A stretch of DNA of 64,000 bases from Balneatrix alpica DSM 16621 (GTDB lineage: Bacteria; Pseudomonadota; Gammaproteobacteria; Pseudomonadales; Balneatricaceae). This document shows positions 19,447 to 30,419 of this stretch, piece after piece (the stretch's first letter is position 1; each line of letters starts with the position of its first letter). The notes beneath the pieces are model-generated. The model was not told the origin of the DNA. It worked only from the letters and a program-made list of their open reading frames with translations, and ran no database searches. A program made the position numbers and the translations under genes. Where the stretch lies: NCBI RefSeq assembly GCF_000619885.1, contig NZ_KK211039.1:62001-126000 (forward strand), written 5' to 3'.

Positions 19447-21048
19447 TCAGGAAGCGAGCTGAGCGGCCTGCCACAGTTGACGAGTATAGGGGTGTTGCGG
19501 ATTGGCAAATATCTGGGCCGCGTCCCCTTGTTCTACAACCTGGCCTTGATGCATGACCAGCAATTGATGGCTAAGGGCGCGAACCACGCTTAAGTCATGG
19601 CTGATAAACACATAGCTAAGCTGATAACGCTGTTGTAGATGCTGGAGTAAATCAAGGATTTGGCTCTGCACGGTACGATCCAGTGCTGAGGTGGGTTCAT
19701 CCAAGATCAGTATCCGGGGTTTGAGTACCAGGGCGCGGGCAATGCTGATGCGCTGACGCTGGCCGCCAGAAAATTCATGCGGATAGCGATGGCGGGTGGC
19801 GGCATCTAGCCCGACTTCCTGCAGAACGCTGATTACCTGCTGCTCATGCTCGGCAGCGCTGTGGGGCTCATGTACTTGTAAACCCTCAGTGATGATTTCA
19901 CCAACGGTCATGCGCGGACTCAGGCTGCCAAAGGGGTCTTGGAAGACCATTTGGATGTGACGACGCCAGGGTTGAAACTGGCGGCTACTCAATTGATTAA
20001 CAGCCTTAAGTTGTCGTTGCTCATCGCTGAGTTGAATCTGGCCCTGGCTACTGATCAAACGTATCAAGGCCTGTGCCAGGGTAGTTTTGCCGGAACCAGA
20101 CTCACCGACCACCCCTAGGGTTTCCCCCGCGCGTAATTGCAGTGAGACTCCATTTACCGCTTTGACATGCCCTTGAACTCGCCGCAGTAAGCCTTTTTTA
20201 ATCGGGAACCATACTTTGACTTGCTCAAGTTGCAGACGCACTTCGGCCTGCTCTGCCAGTGGCAAGGGGCGCCCTTTAGGCTCAGCATCCAGCAGTTTGC
20301 GGGTATAGGCGGCCTGCGGCTGGGTGAATACCTGCTCAGTAGGGCCGCTTTCCTGTACCTCGCCTTGAAAGAGGACACAAACCTGATCGGCATAGCGGCG
20401 GACGATATTGAGGTCATGGGTAATTAACAGGATTGCCATGCCCATTTGTTGTTGCAGTTGCTTGAGCAGCTCCAGAATCTGTTTCTGGATGGTGACATCC
20501 AAGGCGGTGGTAGGTTCATCGGCAATCAAGAGGTCGGGCTCATTGGCCAATGCCATGGCAATCATCACCCGCTGCCGCTGCCCGCCGGAGAGTTCATGGG
20601 GGTAGCGATCCAGCAGGTTGTCAGGATTTGGCAAACCGACTTGCGTGAGGAGCTCAAGGGTGCGCTGTCGTGCGGCTGCTTTGCCCATGCCCTTGTGCAG
20701 GAACAACACTTCGCTGATCTGCTTCTCCAGGGTATGCAGGGGGTTCAGTGAAGTCATCGGCTCTTGGAAAATAACCGAAATGCGGTTGCCGCGAATCTGG
20801 CGCAGGCGTTGTTCACTTTGCTGCAGTAAGTCTTCCCCATCAAACAGGATGCGGCCATGGGGATGTTGCGTCAGTGGGTAGGGGAGGAGTTTCAGAATAG
20901 ATAAGGCGCTCACTGACTTGCCTGAGCCGGACTCCCCCACCAGTGCCAGGGTTTTACCCGGTTGGAGGCTGAAGCTGAGCCCTTTGACAACCTGTTGCTG
21001 GGCAAAGCTGACCCAAAGGTTATCCACTTCCAGTAATGCAGTGCTCAT
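19447..21048 (-). CDS. yejF: Peptide ABC transporter ATP-binding protein, YejF-like
   Basis: A 533-residue protein with two fused nucleotide-binding domains, each with Walker A ([20 protein letters not shown]), signature ([16 protein letters not shown]) and Walker B ([22 protein letters not shown]). The C-terminal part of each half has the oligopeptide-type extension. It energises the importer formed with YejB and YejE; in E. coli YejABEF takes up microcin C and peptides. The ATG overlaps the upstream permease stop by 4 nt. Last gene of the four-gene - strand operon. Confidence 0.93.
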   Translation of the reverse strand: MSTALLEVDNLWVSFAQQQVVKGLSFSLQPGKTLALVGESGSGKSVSALSILKLLPYPLTQHPHGRILFDGEDLLQQSEQRLRQIRGNRISVIFQEPMTSLNPLHTLEKQISEVLFLHKGMGKAAARQRTLELLTQVGLPNPDNLLDRYPHELSGGQRQRVMIAMALANEPDLLIADEPTTALDVTIQKQILELLKQLQQQMGMAILLITHDLNIVRRYADQVCVLFQGEVQESGPTEQVFTQPQAAYTRKLLDAEPKGRPLPLAEQAEVRLQLEQVKVWFPIKKGLLRRVQGHVKAVNGVSLQLRAGETLGVVGESGSGKTTLAQALIRLISSQGQIQLSDEQRQLKAVNQLSSRQFQPWRRHIQMVFQDPFGSLSPRMTVGEIITEGLQVHEPHSAAEHEQQVISVLQEVGLDAATRHRYPHEFSGGQRQRISIARALVLKPRILILDEPTSALDRTVQSQILDLLQHLQQRYQLSYVFISHDLSVVRALSHQLLVMHQGQVVEQGDAAQIFANPQHPYTRQLWQAAQLAS

Positions 21049-22070
21049 TGCAGTTGGCTCCTGGGGTCAAAGGCATCGCGAATGGCTTCCCCCACAAAAA
21101 TAAGCAGGGTCAGCATCGCGGATAGCACCATAAAAGCGGTTAAACCTAACCAGGGGGCATGCAGATTGTTTTTGCCCTGGGCGACCAGTTCGCCGAGTGA
21201 AGGAGAACCGGGCGGCAAGCCAAAGCCAAGAAAGTCCAAGGCAGTTAAGGTGACCAGCGAGCCGTTAAAAATGAACGGCATAAAGGTCAGGGTAGCCACC
21301 ATGGCATTGGGCAGAATATGTTTGAACATGATGCGTCCATTGGACAGACCGAGGGCGCGTGCCGCTTTGACATATTCCAGATTACGGCCACGCAGAAATT
21401 CCGCTCTCACCACGTCAACCAGGTTCATCCAGGAAAACAGCAACATAATGCCCAGTAGCCACCAGAAATTAGGTTCGACAAAGCTGGCGAGGATGATCAG
21501 CAAAAAGAGGACCGGCAGGCCTGACCAGATCTCGATAAAGCGTTGAAAGAGCAAGTCCACTTTGCCGCCGTAGTAGCCTTGTACTGCCCCGGCAACGACA
21601 CCGATTACGGATGAGGCCAGGGTCAGCACCAGCGCAAACAGCATTGATAGACGAAAACCATAGATCACCCTGGCCAGTACATCACGGCCTTGGTCATCCG
21701 TGCCTAACCAGTTCTCGCGGGTAGGCGGGCTGGGTGCCGGGGTGGGAAGATCATAGTTGATAGTTTGATAGCTGTAGCGAATAGGGGGCCAGAGCATCCA
21801 GCCTTGTTGTTCGATCAGCTCCTGTAAATAGGGGTCTTTGTAGTTGGCGGGAAAATCAAAGTCGCCGCCGAAGGTGGTTTCGCTGTAGTGGTGCCAGAGT
21901 GGAAAGTAGTAGCTGTCCTGATAGCGCACCAGCAAGGGTTTATCGTTGGCCAACAGTTCGGCGCCCAGACTTAACACAAACAAGATCAGCAATAACCAGC
22001 CGGAGTAGTAGCCACGTTTATTGGTTTTATAAATCTGTAAGCGTCGTTGGTTAAGAGGCGATAGGTTCAT
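21045..22070 (-). CDS. yejE: Peptide ABC transporter permease, YejE-like
   Basis: A 341-residue inner-membrane permease of the OppC/DppC class. An N-terminal helix precedes a periplasmic stretch characteristic of YejE ([20 protein letters not shown]), then five helices with the EAA loop ([20 protein letters not shown]) that docks on the ATPase. 4-nt ATGA overlaps with both neighbours imply coupled translation. Confidence 0.93.
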   Translation of the reverse strand: MNLSPLNQRRLQIYKTNKRGYYSGWLLLILFVLSLGAELLANDKPLLVRYQDSYYFPLWHHYSETTFGGDFDFPANYKDPYLQELIEQQGWMLWPPIRYSYQTINYDLPTPAPSPPTRENWLGTDDQGRDVLARVIYGFRLSMLFALVLTLASSVIGVVAGAVQGYYGGKVDLLFQRFIEIWSGLPVLFLLIILASFVEPNFWWLLGIMLLFSWMNLVDVVRAEFLRGRNLEYVKAARALGLSNGRIMFKHILPNAMVATLTFMPFIFNGSLVTLTALDFLGFGLPPGSPSLGELVAQGKNNLHAPWLGLTAFMVLSAMLTLLIFVGEAIRDAFDPRSQLQ

Positions 22071-23143
22071 GTTTCCCGGCTCTCGAAATCAATGCGAGGG
22101 TCGACCAAGACGTAGGTCACATCGCTGATCAGCTTTAGCAGTAAGCCAATCAGGGTGAAGATATAGAGGGTGCCAAACATGACCGGATAGTCCCGATTCA
22201 TCACCGCTTCGAAGCCTAGCAGGCCTAAGCCATCGAGGGAGAAAATCACCTCGATCAGCATGGAGCCGGTAAAGAAAATACCGACTAAGGCGGCGGGCAT
22301 GCCGGCAATAATAATCAGCATGGCATTGCGGAACACATGACGATAAAGCACTGCGTTGTCACTCAGGCCTTTAGCGCGGGCGGTTAGGACATATTGTTTG
22401 TGGATCTCATCCAGGAAAGAGTTTTTGGTCAGCATGGTGAGGGTGGCAAAGCTGGATACTACGGAGGCAAGCACAGGGAGGGTGATATGCCAGAGGTAAT
22501 CAATAATTTGTTCATACCAGCTTAGTTGTTCAAAACCAGGCGAGGTGAGACCGCGTAGGGGAAACAGGTTCCAATAGGTGCCCCCAGCAAAGAGGACTAT
22601 CAGTAAGATGGCAAAGAGGAAGTTGGGGATCGCATAGCCAATGATGATCACGCTACTGCTCCAGACATCGAAGGGGGTGCCGTGGCGCATCGCTTTGCGG
22701 ATACCGAGGGGAACGGATACCAAATAGGTGATCAGCGTGGTCCAGAGTCCTAGACTGATTGATACGGGCAGCTTTTCGGCGATCAGCTGCAGCACGGTCT
22801 TATCGGAGTAAAAACTGCTGCCGAAGTCAAACATCAGATAGCTTTTTAGCATCAACCAGAAGCGTTCATGGGCCGGTTTATCAAAACCGTACTGCTGCTC
22901 TATGCGAGCGATGAGTTGTGGATCAAGCCCTTGGGAGCCTCGATAGTCTGAGCCGCTGCTGGAAACTTCGCCGCTGCTGCCGCTGATGCGTGCGGTACTG
23001 TCCAAACTCAGGCCCTGGATTTCCGCCAGGGCACGTTCAACCGGGCCGCCGGGTGCGGCCTGCACAATAATAAAATTCAGCGCGAGGATGCCGAGCAGCG
23101 TCGGCACCATCAATAGCAGGCGTCGCAGGATATAGGCGGCCAT
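22067..23143 (-). CDS. yejB: Peptide ABC transporter permease, YejB-like
   Basis: A 358-residue OppB/DppB-class permease beginning [19 protein letters not shown]. The EAA loop reads [21 protein letters not shown] soluble insertion after the first helix contains a Ser/Gly-rich stretch ([16 protein letters not shown]). It starts 17 nt after the binding-protein gene and overlaps yejE by 4 nt. Confidence 0.93.
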   Translation of the reverse strand: MAAYILRRLLLMVPTLLGILALNFIIVQAAPGGPVERALAEIQGLSLDSTARISGSSGEVSSSGSDYRGSQGLDPQLIARIEQQYGFDKPAHERFWLMLKSYLMFDFGSSFYSDKTVLQLIAEKLPVSISLGLWTTLITYLVSVPLGIRKAMRHGTPFDVWSSSVIIIGYAIPNFLFAILLIVLFAGGTYWNLFPLRGLTSPGFEQLSWYEQIIDYLWHITLPVLASVVSSFATLTMLTKNSFLDEIHKQYVLTARAKGLSDNAVLYRHVFRNAMLIIIAGMPAALVGIFFTGSMLIEVIFSLDGLGLLGFEAVMNRDYPVMFGTLYIFTLIGLLLKLISDVTYVLVDPRIDFESRET

Positions 23144-23160
23144 AGCAGATACTTACCTTA

Positions 23161-24951
23161 TCAGGGTTGTTGCCACCAGGTTTCCAGCAAGGGGCTAGGG
23201 GCGTATTCGGGCAGTGGATCGGGGTGGCCGAACTTGTCCCAAGTGGCGATGCGGAAAATACCTGCATTAAATTGCGGAATGACATAGTGGTTCCACAGCA
23301 AGACCCGATCTAGTGCGCGGCAGGCTGCCACCAGAGCTTCGCGATCTTTGGCGTTAATAATATGCTCAATCAGGGTGTCCACTGCCGGGTTTTTAATGCC
23401 GATTAGATTGCGGCTGTCAGCCTGATCGGCCTTGCTGGAGTGCCAGAATTCGCGTTGTTCATTGCCAGGGGAGTTGCTCTGCGGAAAGGTGGCCACCACC
23501 ATGTCAAAGTCGAAGCTACGCAGTCGGTTAACGTACTGGGTGACATCGACCATGCGCAGACTGACTTGAATACCCAAGCGCTCCAGATTACGCACAAAGG
23601 GCGTGGCAACACGCTCCATCGCAGGGCTATAGAGCAGGATTTCAAACTGGAACGGTGCTTTGCTGGCTTGGTTGACCAGTTTGCCTTGCTCCATGGTCCA
23701 CCCGGCTTCTTTCAATAAGCTTAGCGCCTGGCGCAGGTTGTTGCGGATGTTACCGGAGCCATCGCTAGTGGGGGCTTGATAAACCTGGCTAAAGACTTCT
23801 GCTGGCACTTGCTCCCGTAAGGGTTCGAGCAGAGCGAGCTCTGCCTGACTGGGCAGGTCAGTGGCTGCTAATTCTGAGTTGGCGAAATAACTGTTGGTAC
23901 GCTGGTAACTGGAGTAGAACAGATTGGTGTTGCTCCACTCAAAATCGAAGGCGTAGGCCAATGCTTGACGTACCCGGGGATCGCTGAGTTGAGAGCGGCG
24001 AATATTGTAGACAAAGCCCTGCATGCCTGCTGGCGAGTGATCCTCCAGGGTGAGTAACTTGATTTTGCCTTGTTCCAGTGCGGGACTTTGGTAGCCAGTA
24101 GCCCAACGCTTGGCGGAGCTCTCAATACGTAGATCAAACTCACCGGCTTTGAAGGCCTCAACGGCAACATCTTCGTCACGGTAATAGTCGTATTGCATCC
24201 GTTCGAAGTTGTAGTGCCCTTTCACGGCTGGATGGTTCTTGGCCCAATAGTCAGCCACTTTGACGTAGCTGATGCTGCGCCCAGCATCGACTTTTTCAAC
24301 TTTATAAGGGCCTGAGCCGAGTGGTGGTTCGAGGCTGGTGGTCTGGAAATCACGGTCTTGCCAGTAGTGTTTAGGTAATACCGGCAGCTGGGTCAAAATC
24401 AGTGGCAGTTCCAGGTTTTCCGGATTGGTCAGCTGGAAGCGGATACGTTGACTATCCAGAACCTCTACCTGGCCGACGTCATGGTAGTAGGCCTGATAGA
24501 AGGGGTTGCCCTGCTCGGTGAGGAGCTTAAAGGTGTAGGCTACGTCTTCTGCGCTAATGGGGTGGCCATCCTGGAAGCGAGCATCAGGATGAATGCGAAA
24601 CTCAATCCAGCTACGGTCATTGGCGAGGATGATGTCTTTGGCGACCAAGCCATACATGGTGAAGGGCTCGTCATAGGCGTGCACCGCCAGGGTGTCATAG
24701 AGAAGTCCGCTGCCGGCTGCGCTGACGCCTTTACCAATAAAAGGATTGAGGGAGTCAAAGGTGCCAATACTGGCCTGGCGCAGGGTGCCGCCTTGGGGGG
24801 CATCAGGATTTACGTAATCAAAATGGCTAAAGTCAGCCCCATACTTGGGTTGGCCGTGCATGGCTAAGGCATGGGTGACGTGATCGTCTGCCTGAGCCAG
24901 GGGGGTGAGTGCAAGGCTGAAGCTGAGCAAGCGGGCAAGCAAAGCGGTCAT
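23161..24951 (-). CDS. yejA: Extracellular peptide-binding protein, YejA-like
   Basis: A 596-residue SBP family 5 (DppA/OppA type) protein with a Sec signal peptide (hydrophobic core LLARLLSFSLALTPLAQA, cleavage near residue 22). Typical blocks are YDTLAVHAYDEPFTMYGLVA, ISAEDVAYTFKLL and VRQALAYAFDFEW. It delivers peptides to the YejBE-F complex and is first in the operon. ATG 24951 is preferred (GGAGA at 24956-24960); an in-frame ATG at 24981 lacks this and would mask the signal peptide. Confidence 0.92.
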   Translation of the reverse strand: MTALLARLLSFSLALTPLAQADDHVTHALAMHGQPKYGADFSHFDYVNPDAPQGGTLRQASIGTFDSLNPFIGKGVSAAGSGLLYDTLAVHAYDEPFTMYGLVAKDIILANDRSWIEFRIHPDARFQDGHPISAEDVAYTFKLLTEQGNPFYQAYYHDVGQVEVLDSQRIRFQLTNPENLELPLILTQLPVLPKHYWQDRDFQTTSLEPPLGSGPYKVEKVDAGRSISYVKVADYWAKNHPAVKGHYNFERMQYDYYRDEDVAVEAFKAGEFDLRIESSAKRWATGYQSPALEQGKIKLLTLEDHSPAGMQGFVYNIRRSQLSDPRVRQALAYAFDFEWSNTNLFYSSYQRTNSYFANSELAATDLPSQAELALLEPLREQVPAEVFSQVYQAPTSDGSGNIRNNLRQALSLLKEAGWTMEQGKLVNQASKAPFQFEILLYSPAMERVATPFVRNLERLGIQVSLRMVDVTQYVNRLRSFDFDMVVATFPQSNSPGNEQREFWHSSKADQADSRNLIGIKNPAVDTLIEHIINAKDREALVAACRALDRVLLWNHYVIPQFNAGIFRIATWDKFGHPDPLPEYAPSPLLETWWQQP

Positions 24952-25041
24952 GGCATCTCCTGTCACAAGCGTAGCGTGCAAACAAGATAGCCTTTTTTGC
25001 AGGGCAGGGCTAGCGCATTGCCCGCTAAGGTGTTGATGTGG

Positions 25042-26694
25042 TTAGGAATCTGCGTCCGCTAAGGAGGCTGGATAAAGCACTAATTCTTGCCCGATACGTA
25101 GCTGATTGCCTTTTAAGCGGTTCCATTCTTTGATCTGCTGAACACTCACTTTATGGTCTTCAGCAATTTGTGACAGAGTGTCGCCGGATTTAACTCGGTA
25201 TTTACTGCTTTTGTTCTCATTCTCACGGGCTTTGAGCGCACCCAAGCTAAGGGATTGGCCTACTTTGAGAGGGGTATTAGGTTTCAGTTTGTTGAGTTTG
25301 GCGAGCTGCGCCACACTGAGGCCATGCTTGTTAGCGATGGTCCAGAGACTGTCACCTGATTGCACTCGATAGTAGCGTGGCGTGTCCTTGGTTAGGTTTT
25401 GTAGGGTGCGGTTTTCCGCCAGTTTTAGCTCTGGTAAGGCGCCTGGGCCGCCACCCGGAATCATCAATTCTTGCCCTAAGCTTAAACTGTTGGATTTGAG
25501 GTTGTTCGCGTCTTTAATGCTCTGGGTGCTGGTATTAAAACGAATGGCTAAGTCACTCAGGGTGTCACCAGAGCGGACTTGATAACGGCGCCAGTCGACC
25601 GGCGCTTTATCTGCACTGTCATTAAGGGTTAAACGCAGAACTTCTGCCACTTCAATCGGCACCAAAATACGATCTGGACCAGCCCCGGCAGGGGTGGTAA
25701 TTGGCTTTTTAAAGCCTGGGTTGAGAGCCTCGAGTTCTGAGGTGTTCACTCCTGCCTCTTTAGCCAATTGCCGAATATTGACCGGTGCATCAGTCTCCAA
25801 AACGGTGAAGTAAGGGCTGTTGGAGATAGGGAACAAGTTGATGCCGTACAGATTTGGCTCCTGCACCATGGCGGAAATTGCCAGTAGCTTGGGGACGTAC
25901 TTATGGGTTTCCCCAGGTAATTGCAGGTTCCAGTAGTCGGTTGGTTTGCCGGCATTTTGATTGCGGCTTATGGCACGATCAACATTGCCTTCACCCGCAT
26001 TGTAAGCCGCCAGGGCTAGTAGCCAGTCGCCGTCATAGCGATCAGCCAGCATTTGCAGGTAGTCCAAAGCCGCACGGGTGGACTCAATGATATCTTTGCG
26101 ACCGTCATACCAGGAATTCTGGGTAACACCGTAGTGCTTGGCGGTGCCGGCTAAGAATTGCCAGGGACCCACGGCATGGCCAGGGGAGACTGCGTGAGGG
26201 TTGTAAGCACTTTCAATAATCGGCAGGAGGGCAATTTCTGCCGGCATGCCACGGGCTAGTACTTGGTTGAGCACATGGAAGTAGTACTTACTGGCCTGCT
26301 CGGAGACTTTGCTCAGGTAGTTTGAGTAGCGCCCATACCAGTCACGCTGTTCGATAACCCGTGGGTGTTCGTAGTAGTCGGTCAGACTAAAGTGATCGCG
26401 GGTTAACTGCCAGAGGTCATCGGTGCTACTGAGACGGATCTCCATCAACTGGTCAAGAGAGCCGGATTTACCACGGGGAATATAGGCAGGGACGCGAATT
26501 TCCCCCTCATCGCTGAGTAAAGCGCTTTGCTGGGGGCGAGTATTTTGGTTAGAGCAGGCACTTACCATGAGGGCCAACACGGTGATCAAGAGCGCAGGGC
26601 TCTTGCGCTGGGTCAGAGTCAAGGGTAAGTGCAAAACCAGTCTCCCGAATCGGTGCAAAAGCGCGATTTTAGGGAGGGGGACAGGTGGGGTCAA
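25042..26694 (-). CDS. mltD: Membrane-bound lytic transglycosylase D-like LysM protein
   Basis: A 550-residue predicted lipoprotein (lipobox LMVSACS near residue 44, after an unusually long N-region). The lysozyme-like SLT domain has the catalytic-Glu block LLPIIESAYNPHAVSPGHAVGPWQ and the LALAAYNAGEGNVDRAI motif. Three C-terminal LysM repeats follow (YQVRSGDTLSDLA, YRVQSGDSLWTIA, YRVKSGDTLSQIA) that bind peptidoglycan. Cleaves glycan strands to 1,6-anhydro products. It starts 21 nt after gloB, the classic gloB-mltD neighbour pair of gammaproteobacteria. A downstream start nearer the lipobox is possible. Confidence 0.92.
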   Translation of the reverse strand: MTPPVPLPKIALLHRFGRLVLHLPLTLTQRKSPALLITVLALMVSACSNQNTRPQQSALLSDEGEIRVPAYIPRGKSGSLDQLMEIRLSSTDDLWQLTRDHFSLTDYYEHPRVIEQRDWYGRYSNYLSKVSEQASKYYFHVLNQVLARGMPAEIALLPIIESAYNPHAVSPGHAVGPWQFLAGTAKHYGVTQNSWYDGRKDIIESTRAALDYLQMLADRYDGDWLLALAAYNAGEGNVDRAISRNQNAGKPTDYWNLQLPGETHKYVPKLLAISAMVQEPNLYGINLFPISNSPYFTVLETDAPVNIRQLAKEAGVNTSELEALNPGFKKPITTPAGAGPDRILVPIEVAEVLRLTLNDSADKAPVDWRRYQVRSGDTLSDLAIRFNTSTQSIKDANNLKSNSLSLGQELMIPGGGPGALPELKLAENRTLQNLTKDTPRYYRVQSGDSLWTIANKHGLSVAQLAKLNKLKPNTPLKVGQSLSLGALKARENENKSSKYRVKSGDTLSQIAEDHKVSVQQIKEWNRLKGNQLRIGQELVLYPASLADADS

Positions 26695-26715
26695 CTTCAG
26701 TTGATTACAAAGTGT

Positions 26716-27498
26716 TCAAAATGTGTTTTTCCATTCACGTAGGACGGCGAAGATTTCATAGGGGGAATTGAGGCTTTGTCCTTGATATTGTTCGGCTTGT
26801 TGGCGCACTGCTGTGATTTGTGTACGTAAAAAGGGGTTAATGCGTTTTTCTTCGCCCAGATTGCTCGGTAGCGTGGGTTTCCCCTGTTGACGTTTGGCTT
26901 GGTCCTGTTGGAGTGCAGCCTGAATGTCGCTGTTATTGGGCTCCACGGCTTGGGCAAAGGCCAGGTTAGCCAGAGTGTATTCGTGGGTACAGAACACTTG
27001 GGTGCTATCCGGTAACAGGCAGAGTTGCTCCAGCGATTGCAGCATTTGTTCTGGGGTGCCTTCAAACAGACGGCCACAACCGGCTCGGAACAGGGTGTCA
27101 CCACAGAATAACCAGTCCTGACGTTCATCCTGGGCTGGCAGGTGGTAAGCGAGATGGTCGAGAGTATGGCCAGGTACGGCTAGCACATTGATACGCTGGC
27201 CAAGCAGCACAAAGGCTTCGCCTTCATCCAGGGTGTCAGTGATGCCCTTGATATGGGGGTTGTGGGGGCCATAGACCGGTACGTCAACATGCTGCAATAA
27301 AGGTAGAATGCCGCCGACATGGTCGTGGTGGTGATGGGTAATGAGGATGGCGCTTAGTTGTAGACCCTGCTGTTGCAGGAAGGTTTGCACAGGCTCCGCC
27401 TGGCCTGGATCCACTACCACCGCCTGGCGGCTAGTCGGGTCATACCAGCACCAAATATAGTTGTCGCTAAAGGCGGGAATGGGGTGGATCTGGAGCAT
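26716..27498 (-). CDS. gloB: Hydroxyacylglutathione hydrolase (glyoxalase II)
   Basis: Hydrolyses S-lactoylglutathione to lactate and glutathione, completing methylglyoxal detoxification. The metallo-beta-lactamase metal motif is THHHHDHVGG; further ligands sit in VPGHTLDH, FCGDTLF and CTHEYTLANL. The C-terminal half has the glyoxalase II cap (FLRTQ). 260 aa. It is divergent from the methyltransferase at 27593; the 94-nt gap holds the promoters of both. Confidence 0.95.
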   Translation of the reverse strand: MLQIHPIPAFSDNYIWCWYDPTSRQAVVVDPGQAEPVQTFLQQQGLQLSAILITHHHHDHVGGILPLLQHVDVPVYGPHNPHIKGITDTLDEGEAFVLLGQRINVLAVPGHTLDHLAYHLPAQDERQDWLFCGDTLFRAGCGRLFEGTPEQMLQSLEQLCLLPDSTQVFCTHEYTLANLAFAQAVEPNNSDIQAALQQDQAKRQQGKPTLPSNLGEEKRINPFLRTQITAVRQQAEQYQGQSLNSPYEIFAVLREWKNTF

Positions 27499-27592
27499 GA
27501 GTCTTATCCTTTACTGCCATTAGTGGAGTGCCTTGTTATCATAGGGTGTCCAAGTCCCTCGGACCTGTCAATTTAACCTCGGTGGTATCGGC

Positions 27593-28291
27593 ATGGATCA
27601 GGTGTTCAAGGCAGAACTGCAAACGCTCCAGGCATGGCTGCAAACAGCGGCGGGAAAAGCATTACTAACCCGTGAAAGCCAGGCGTTGGATCGTTTATTG
27701 CCGGGTTTGTTCGGCTATCACCTGTTACAGCAGAGTGTGATGCCGGATGTCTGCCTGTATCGGGAGAGCCCGATTCGCCACTGTATGGAACTGCATGCCA
27801 GTCTACAGGACTCAGCTGTGCACCCTCGCATTGTGCTGGGACGACCCGAGGCGTTGCCCTTCGCTGAAAATAGCCTGGATGTACTGCTGTTACACCATAG
27901 TCTGGATATGAGCTTGCATCCTCACTTGTCGCTACGGGAAGCGGTGCGGGTGCTGATTCCCGGCGGTCACTTGGTGATAGTCACCTTTAATCCTTATGGA
28001 CGTTATGGTTGGCGCAAGTGGCCTGGTATTGCGCGTGGGCGTTTAAGTGATTGGTTGGTGTTGCTTGGCTGTCGAGTCGAGCACTATGAGGGACATTTCG
28101 TACGCCGCTGGCAGCAGCCGTGGCTCAGACATTTTCAGCAGGGTTTGGCGGGGTGGTTAGGGTCATTCCAAATTGTGGTGGCAACCAAAGAGGTCAGACG
28201 GATTACACCGATCCGACCACGTTGGCATCAGCGTCCTCTGGTGGCTGTACCCCTTGCTAAACCCTCAATGCGGAACCGACAGGGTGACTGA
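27593..28291 (+). CDS. Class I SAM-dependent methyltransferase domain protein
   Basis: A 232-residue protein found between gloB and rnhA in many gammaproteobacteria. The Rossmann-like core is visible as [24 protein letters not shown] (motif for the adenine end), [20 protein letters not shown] and a C-terminal strand region. The usual glycine-rich motif I is poorly conserved (PRIVLGRP), so cofactor use is not certain. Substrate unknown. The C-terminus is Arg/Pro-rich. Its stop overlaps the GTG start of rnhA. Confidence 0.72.
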   Translation: MDQVFKAELQTLQAWLQTAAGKALLTRESQALDRLLPGLFGYHLLQQSVMPDVCLYRESPIRHCMELHASLQDSAVHPRIVLGRPEALPFAENSLDVLLLHHSLDMSLHPHLSLREAVRVLIPGGHLVIVTFNPYGRYGWRKWPGIARGRLSDWLVLLGCRVEHYEGHFVRRWQQPWLRHFQQGLAGWLGSFQIVVATKEVRRITPIRPRWHQRPLVAVPLAKPSMRNRQGD

Positions 28292-28724
28292 ACGCGTCCT
28301 TATGTTTACTGATGGTGCCTGTAAAGGTAACCCCGGCCCGGGTGGTTGGGGGGTGGTATTACGCTTTAAAGGGGTGGAGAAACGCCTCTGTGGTGGTGAA
28401 GCAGACACCACCAATAATCGCATGGAACTTATGGCCGCCATTGCCGGGTTAGGGGCGCTGAAACGTCCTTGTGAAGTCGATCTCTATACCGACTCCCGCT
28501 ATGTTCAGCAGGGCATTCAGCAGTGGCTGGCCGGTTGGAAGCGTAAAGGTTGGTTAACGGCGAATAAAGAACCCGTTAAAAATCAGGATCTTTGGCAGCA
28601 ATTGGATCAATTATGTCAATTGCACCAGGTGCAATGGCACTGGGTGAAAGGCCATGCTGGCCATGAGGGCAATGAGCTGGCGGATCAGCTAGCCAATGAA
28701 GGCATCAAAACCTTAGCCAAATAA
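28284..28724 (+). CDS. rnhA: Ribonuclease HI
   Basis: Cuts the RNA strand of RNA-DNA hybrids. From the GTG at 28284 the active-site carboxylates fall at Asp10, Glu48, Asp70 and Asp134, identical to E. coli numbering, with His124 in KGHAGHEGN; this fixes the start. 146 aa. It overlaps the end of the methyltransferase gene by 8 nt and lies 12 nt before dnaQ, which is normally divergent from rnhA in E. coli but here co-directional, as in pseudomonads. Confidence 0.97.
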   Translation: MTERVLMFTDGACKGNPGPGGWGVVLRFKGVEKRLCGGEADTTNNRMELMAAIAGLGALKRPCEVDLYTDSRYVQQGIQQWLAGWKRKGWLTANKEPVKNQDLWQQLDQLCQLHQVQWHWVKGHAGHEGNELADQLANEGIKTLAK

Positions 28725-28736
28725 TATGAGAGTGCT

Positions 28737-29426
28737 ATGAGCAGACAGATTGTTCTGGATACCGAAACCACGGGTATTGACCCCGCCTCCGGCCATCGCA
28801 TTATCGAAATTGGCTGTGTGGAGCTGATGGATCGCCGTTTAACTGGGCGTAATTTCCATGAGTACATCAATCCGCAGCGGGAAGTTGAAGCGGAGGCTAT
28901 TGCTGTACACGGTATAACCAATGAATTCTTGTTGGATAAACCGGTCTTTGCCGAGGTGGCGCAGGCGTTTAAGGAATTTATCACTGGCGCTGAATTGATC
29001 ATTCATAACGCGGCGTTTGACGTTGGTTTTATCAACCATGAGTTTGCTTTACTCAAGCCTGGTTTGGGGCGAGTGGAGGATATCTGTTCAGTAGTGGACA
29101 CCCTGGCCATGGCCAGGGCCAAGCATCCAGGACAAAAAAACAACCTGGATGCGCTCTGCAAACGTTACGGTATTGATAACTCCAACCGTACCTTGCACGG
29201 CGCCTTATTGGATGCGGAAATCCTGGCGGATGTGTATCTGACCATGACTGGCGGCCAGACCAGCTTGCAGCTCTATGCGGGAGGAGATGGTAGTTCAGGC
29301 GAACATGGCGAGCAGCGCCGAGCGGTGCAGCGCCAAGGCAGTATCCCTATCTTAGTGGCTAATGAGCAGGAGCAGGAGGCACATCGTCAATTTCTAAGCA
29401 AAATGGGTGTCGAGGAGGTGTGGTGA
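28737..29426 (+). CDS. dnaQ: DNA polymerase III epsilon subunit (3'-5' exonuclease)
   Basis: Proofreading subunit of the replicative polymerase. DnaQ-type motifs: ExoI VLDTETTGID with the two metal carboxylates, ExoII IIHNAAFDVGF, ExoIII-epsilon LHGALLDAEILADVY. The C-terminal tail that binds the alpha subunit is present. 229 aa. Its TGA overlaps the next gene's ATG (TGATG). Confidence 0.96.
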   Translation: MSRQIVLDTETTGIDPASGHRIIEIGCVELMDRRLTGRNFHEYINPQREVEAEAIAVHGITNEFLLDKPVFAEVAQAFKEFITGAELIIHNAAFDVGFINHEFALLKPGLGRVEDICSVVDTLAMARAKHPGQKNNLDALCKRYGIDNSNRTLHGALLDAEILADVYLTMTGGQTSLQLYAGGDGSSGEHGEQRRAVQRQGSIPILVANEQEQEAHRQFLSKMGVEEVW

Positions 29427-30382
29427 TGGTCAAGGTGGTCTTTTTGGATGCTGATAGCCTGGATCGACAGGACTTAGACTTCTCTACCCTCCAAGTTGAA
29501 GGGGTACAACTACAGCTATATCCCTCAACCACTGCGGAGCAAATACTGCCACGCTTGGCGGATGCCCAGGTGGCGATTGTCAATAAGGTGGTATTGAGCG
29601 CTGAGATCCTGCAAGCCTTGCCGCAGCTGCAGCTGATTTTGGTGTCGGCCACTGGCACCAATAATGTCGATCTGGTCCAGGCTAAAGCCCAGGGTATTGA
29701 TGTGCGTAATTGTCAGGGGTATGGCACCGCAGCGGTAGCCCAGCATACCCTGATGCTGATGCTGGCCTTAGCAACCAACTTTGTTCGTTATCAGCAGGCA
29801 GTGCAGGCAGGGCAATGGCAACAGAGTAGCCAGTTCTGTTTATTGGATTATCCCATTTGTGAACTCAGCGGTAAGAAGCTGGCGATTGTCGGCTACGGTG
29901 AGCTGGGGCAGGCGGTGGCTGCGTTGGCGCGTGCTTTTGCTATGGAAGTGCTGGTGTGTGTACGTCCAGGGGCGGAAGCCAAGGCGGGACGTATTGAGCT
30001 AGATGAGGCCCTGCGGCAGGCGGACTTTGTCAGCCTGCACTGTCCACTTACCGAACAGACCCGTGATTTGTTTGATGCCAAACGCTTAGCAAAAATGAAG
30101 CCGAGTGCCTTCCTGATCAATACCGCACGTGGAGGCATCGTCAATGAGCAGGCTTTACTAGAGGCGTTGCAGCGTGGACAGCTGGCTGGAGCGGCCACGG
30201 ATGTACTCAGCATTGAGCCGCCTCGCCAGGGCAATCCGCTGTTAGGCCAGTCTTTACCTAACTTGCTGATTACCCCGCATTGTGCCTGGGGCAGCCGTGA
30301 ATCACGCCAGCGTATGCTGGGGCAATTGCGTGAAAACTTAGTGGCCTGGCAGCAGGGGCAGTCACTCCGGCGCTTGGTTTAA
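29426..30382 (+). CDS. D-2-hydroxyacid dehydrogenase, glycerate dehydrogenase-like
   Basis: A 318-residue NAD(P)-dependent enzyme. The Rossmann motif is IVGYGELGQAVA. The catalytic triad is seen as Arg in NTARGGIVNEQALLEAL, Glu in GAATDVLSIEP and His in LITPHCAWGS. Closest in style to hydroxypyruvate reductase/glycerate dehydrogenase (HprA); the substrate is not proved by sequence. ATG 29426 has GAGGAGG 7 nt upstream. Coupled to dnaQ by a 1-nt overlap. Confidence 0.85.
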   Translation: MVKVVFLDADSLDRQDLDFSTLQVEGVQLQLYPSTTAEQILPRLADAQVAIVNKVVLSAEILQALPQLQLILVSATGTNNVDLVQAKAQGIDVRNCQGYGTAAVAQHTLMLMLALATNFVRYQQAVQAGQWQQSSQFCLLDYPICELSGKKLAIVGYGELGQAVAALARAFAMEVLVCVRPGAEAKAGRIELDEALRQADFVSLHCPLTEQTRDLFDAKRLAKMKPSAFLINTARGGIVNEQALLEALQRGQLAGAATDVLSIEPPRQGNPLLGQSLPNLLITPHCAWGSRESRQRMLGQLRENLVAWQQGQSLRRLV

Positions 30383-30419
30383 TGCATCGTTTAATGAATC
30401 GTTTAGCTAACCCCAGGGC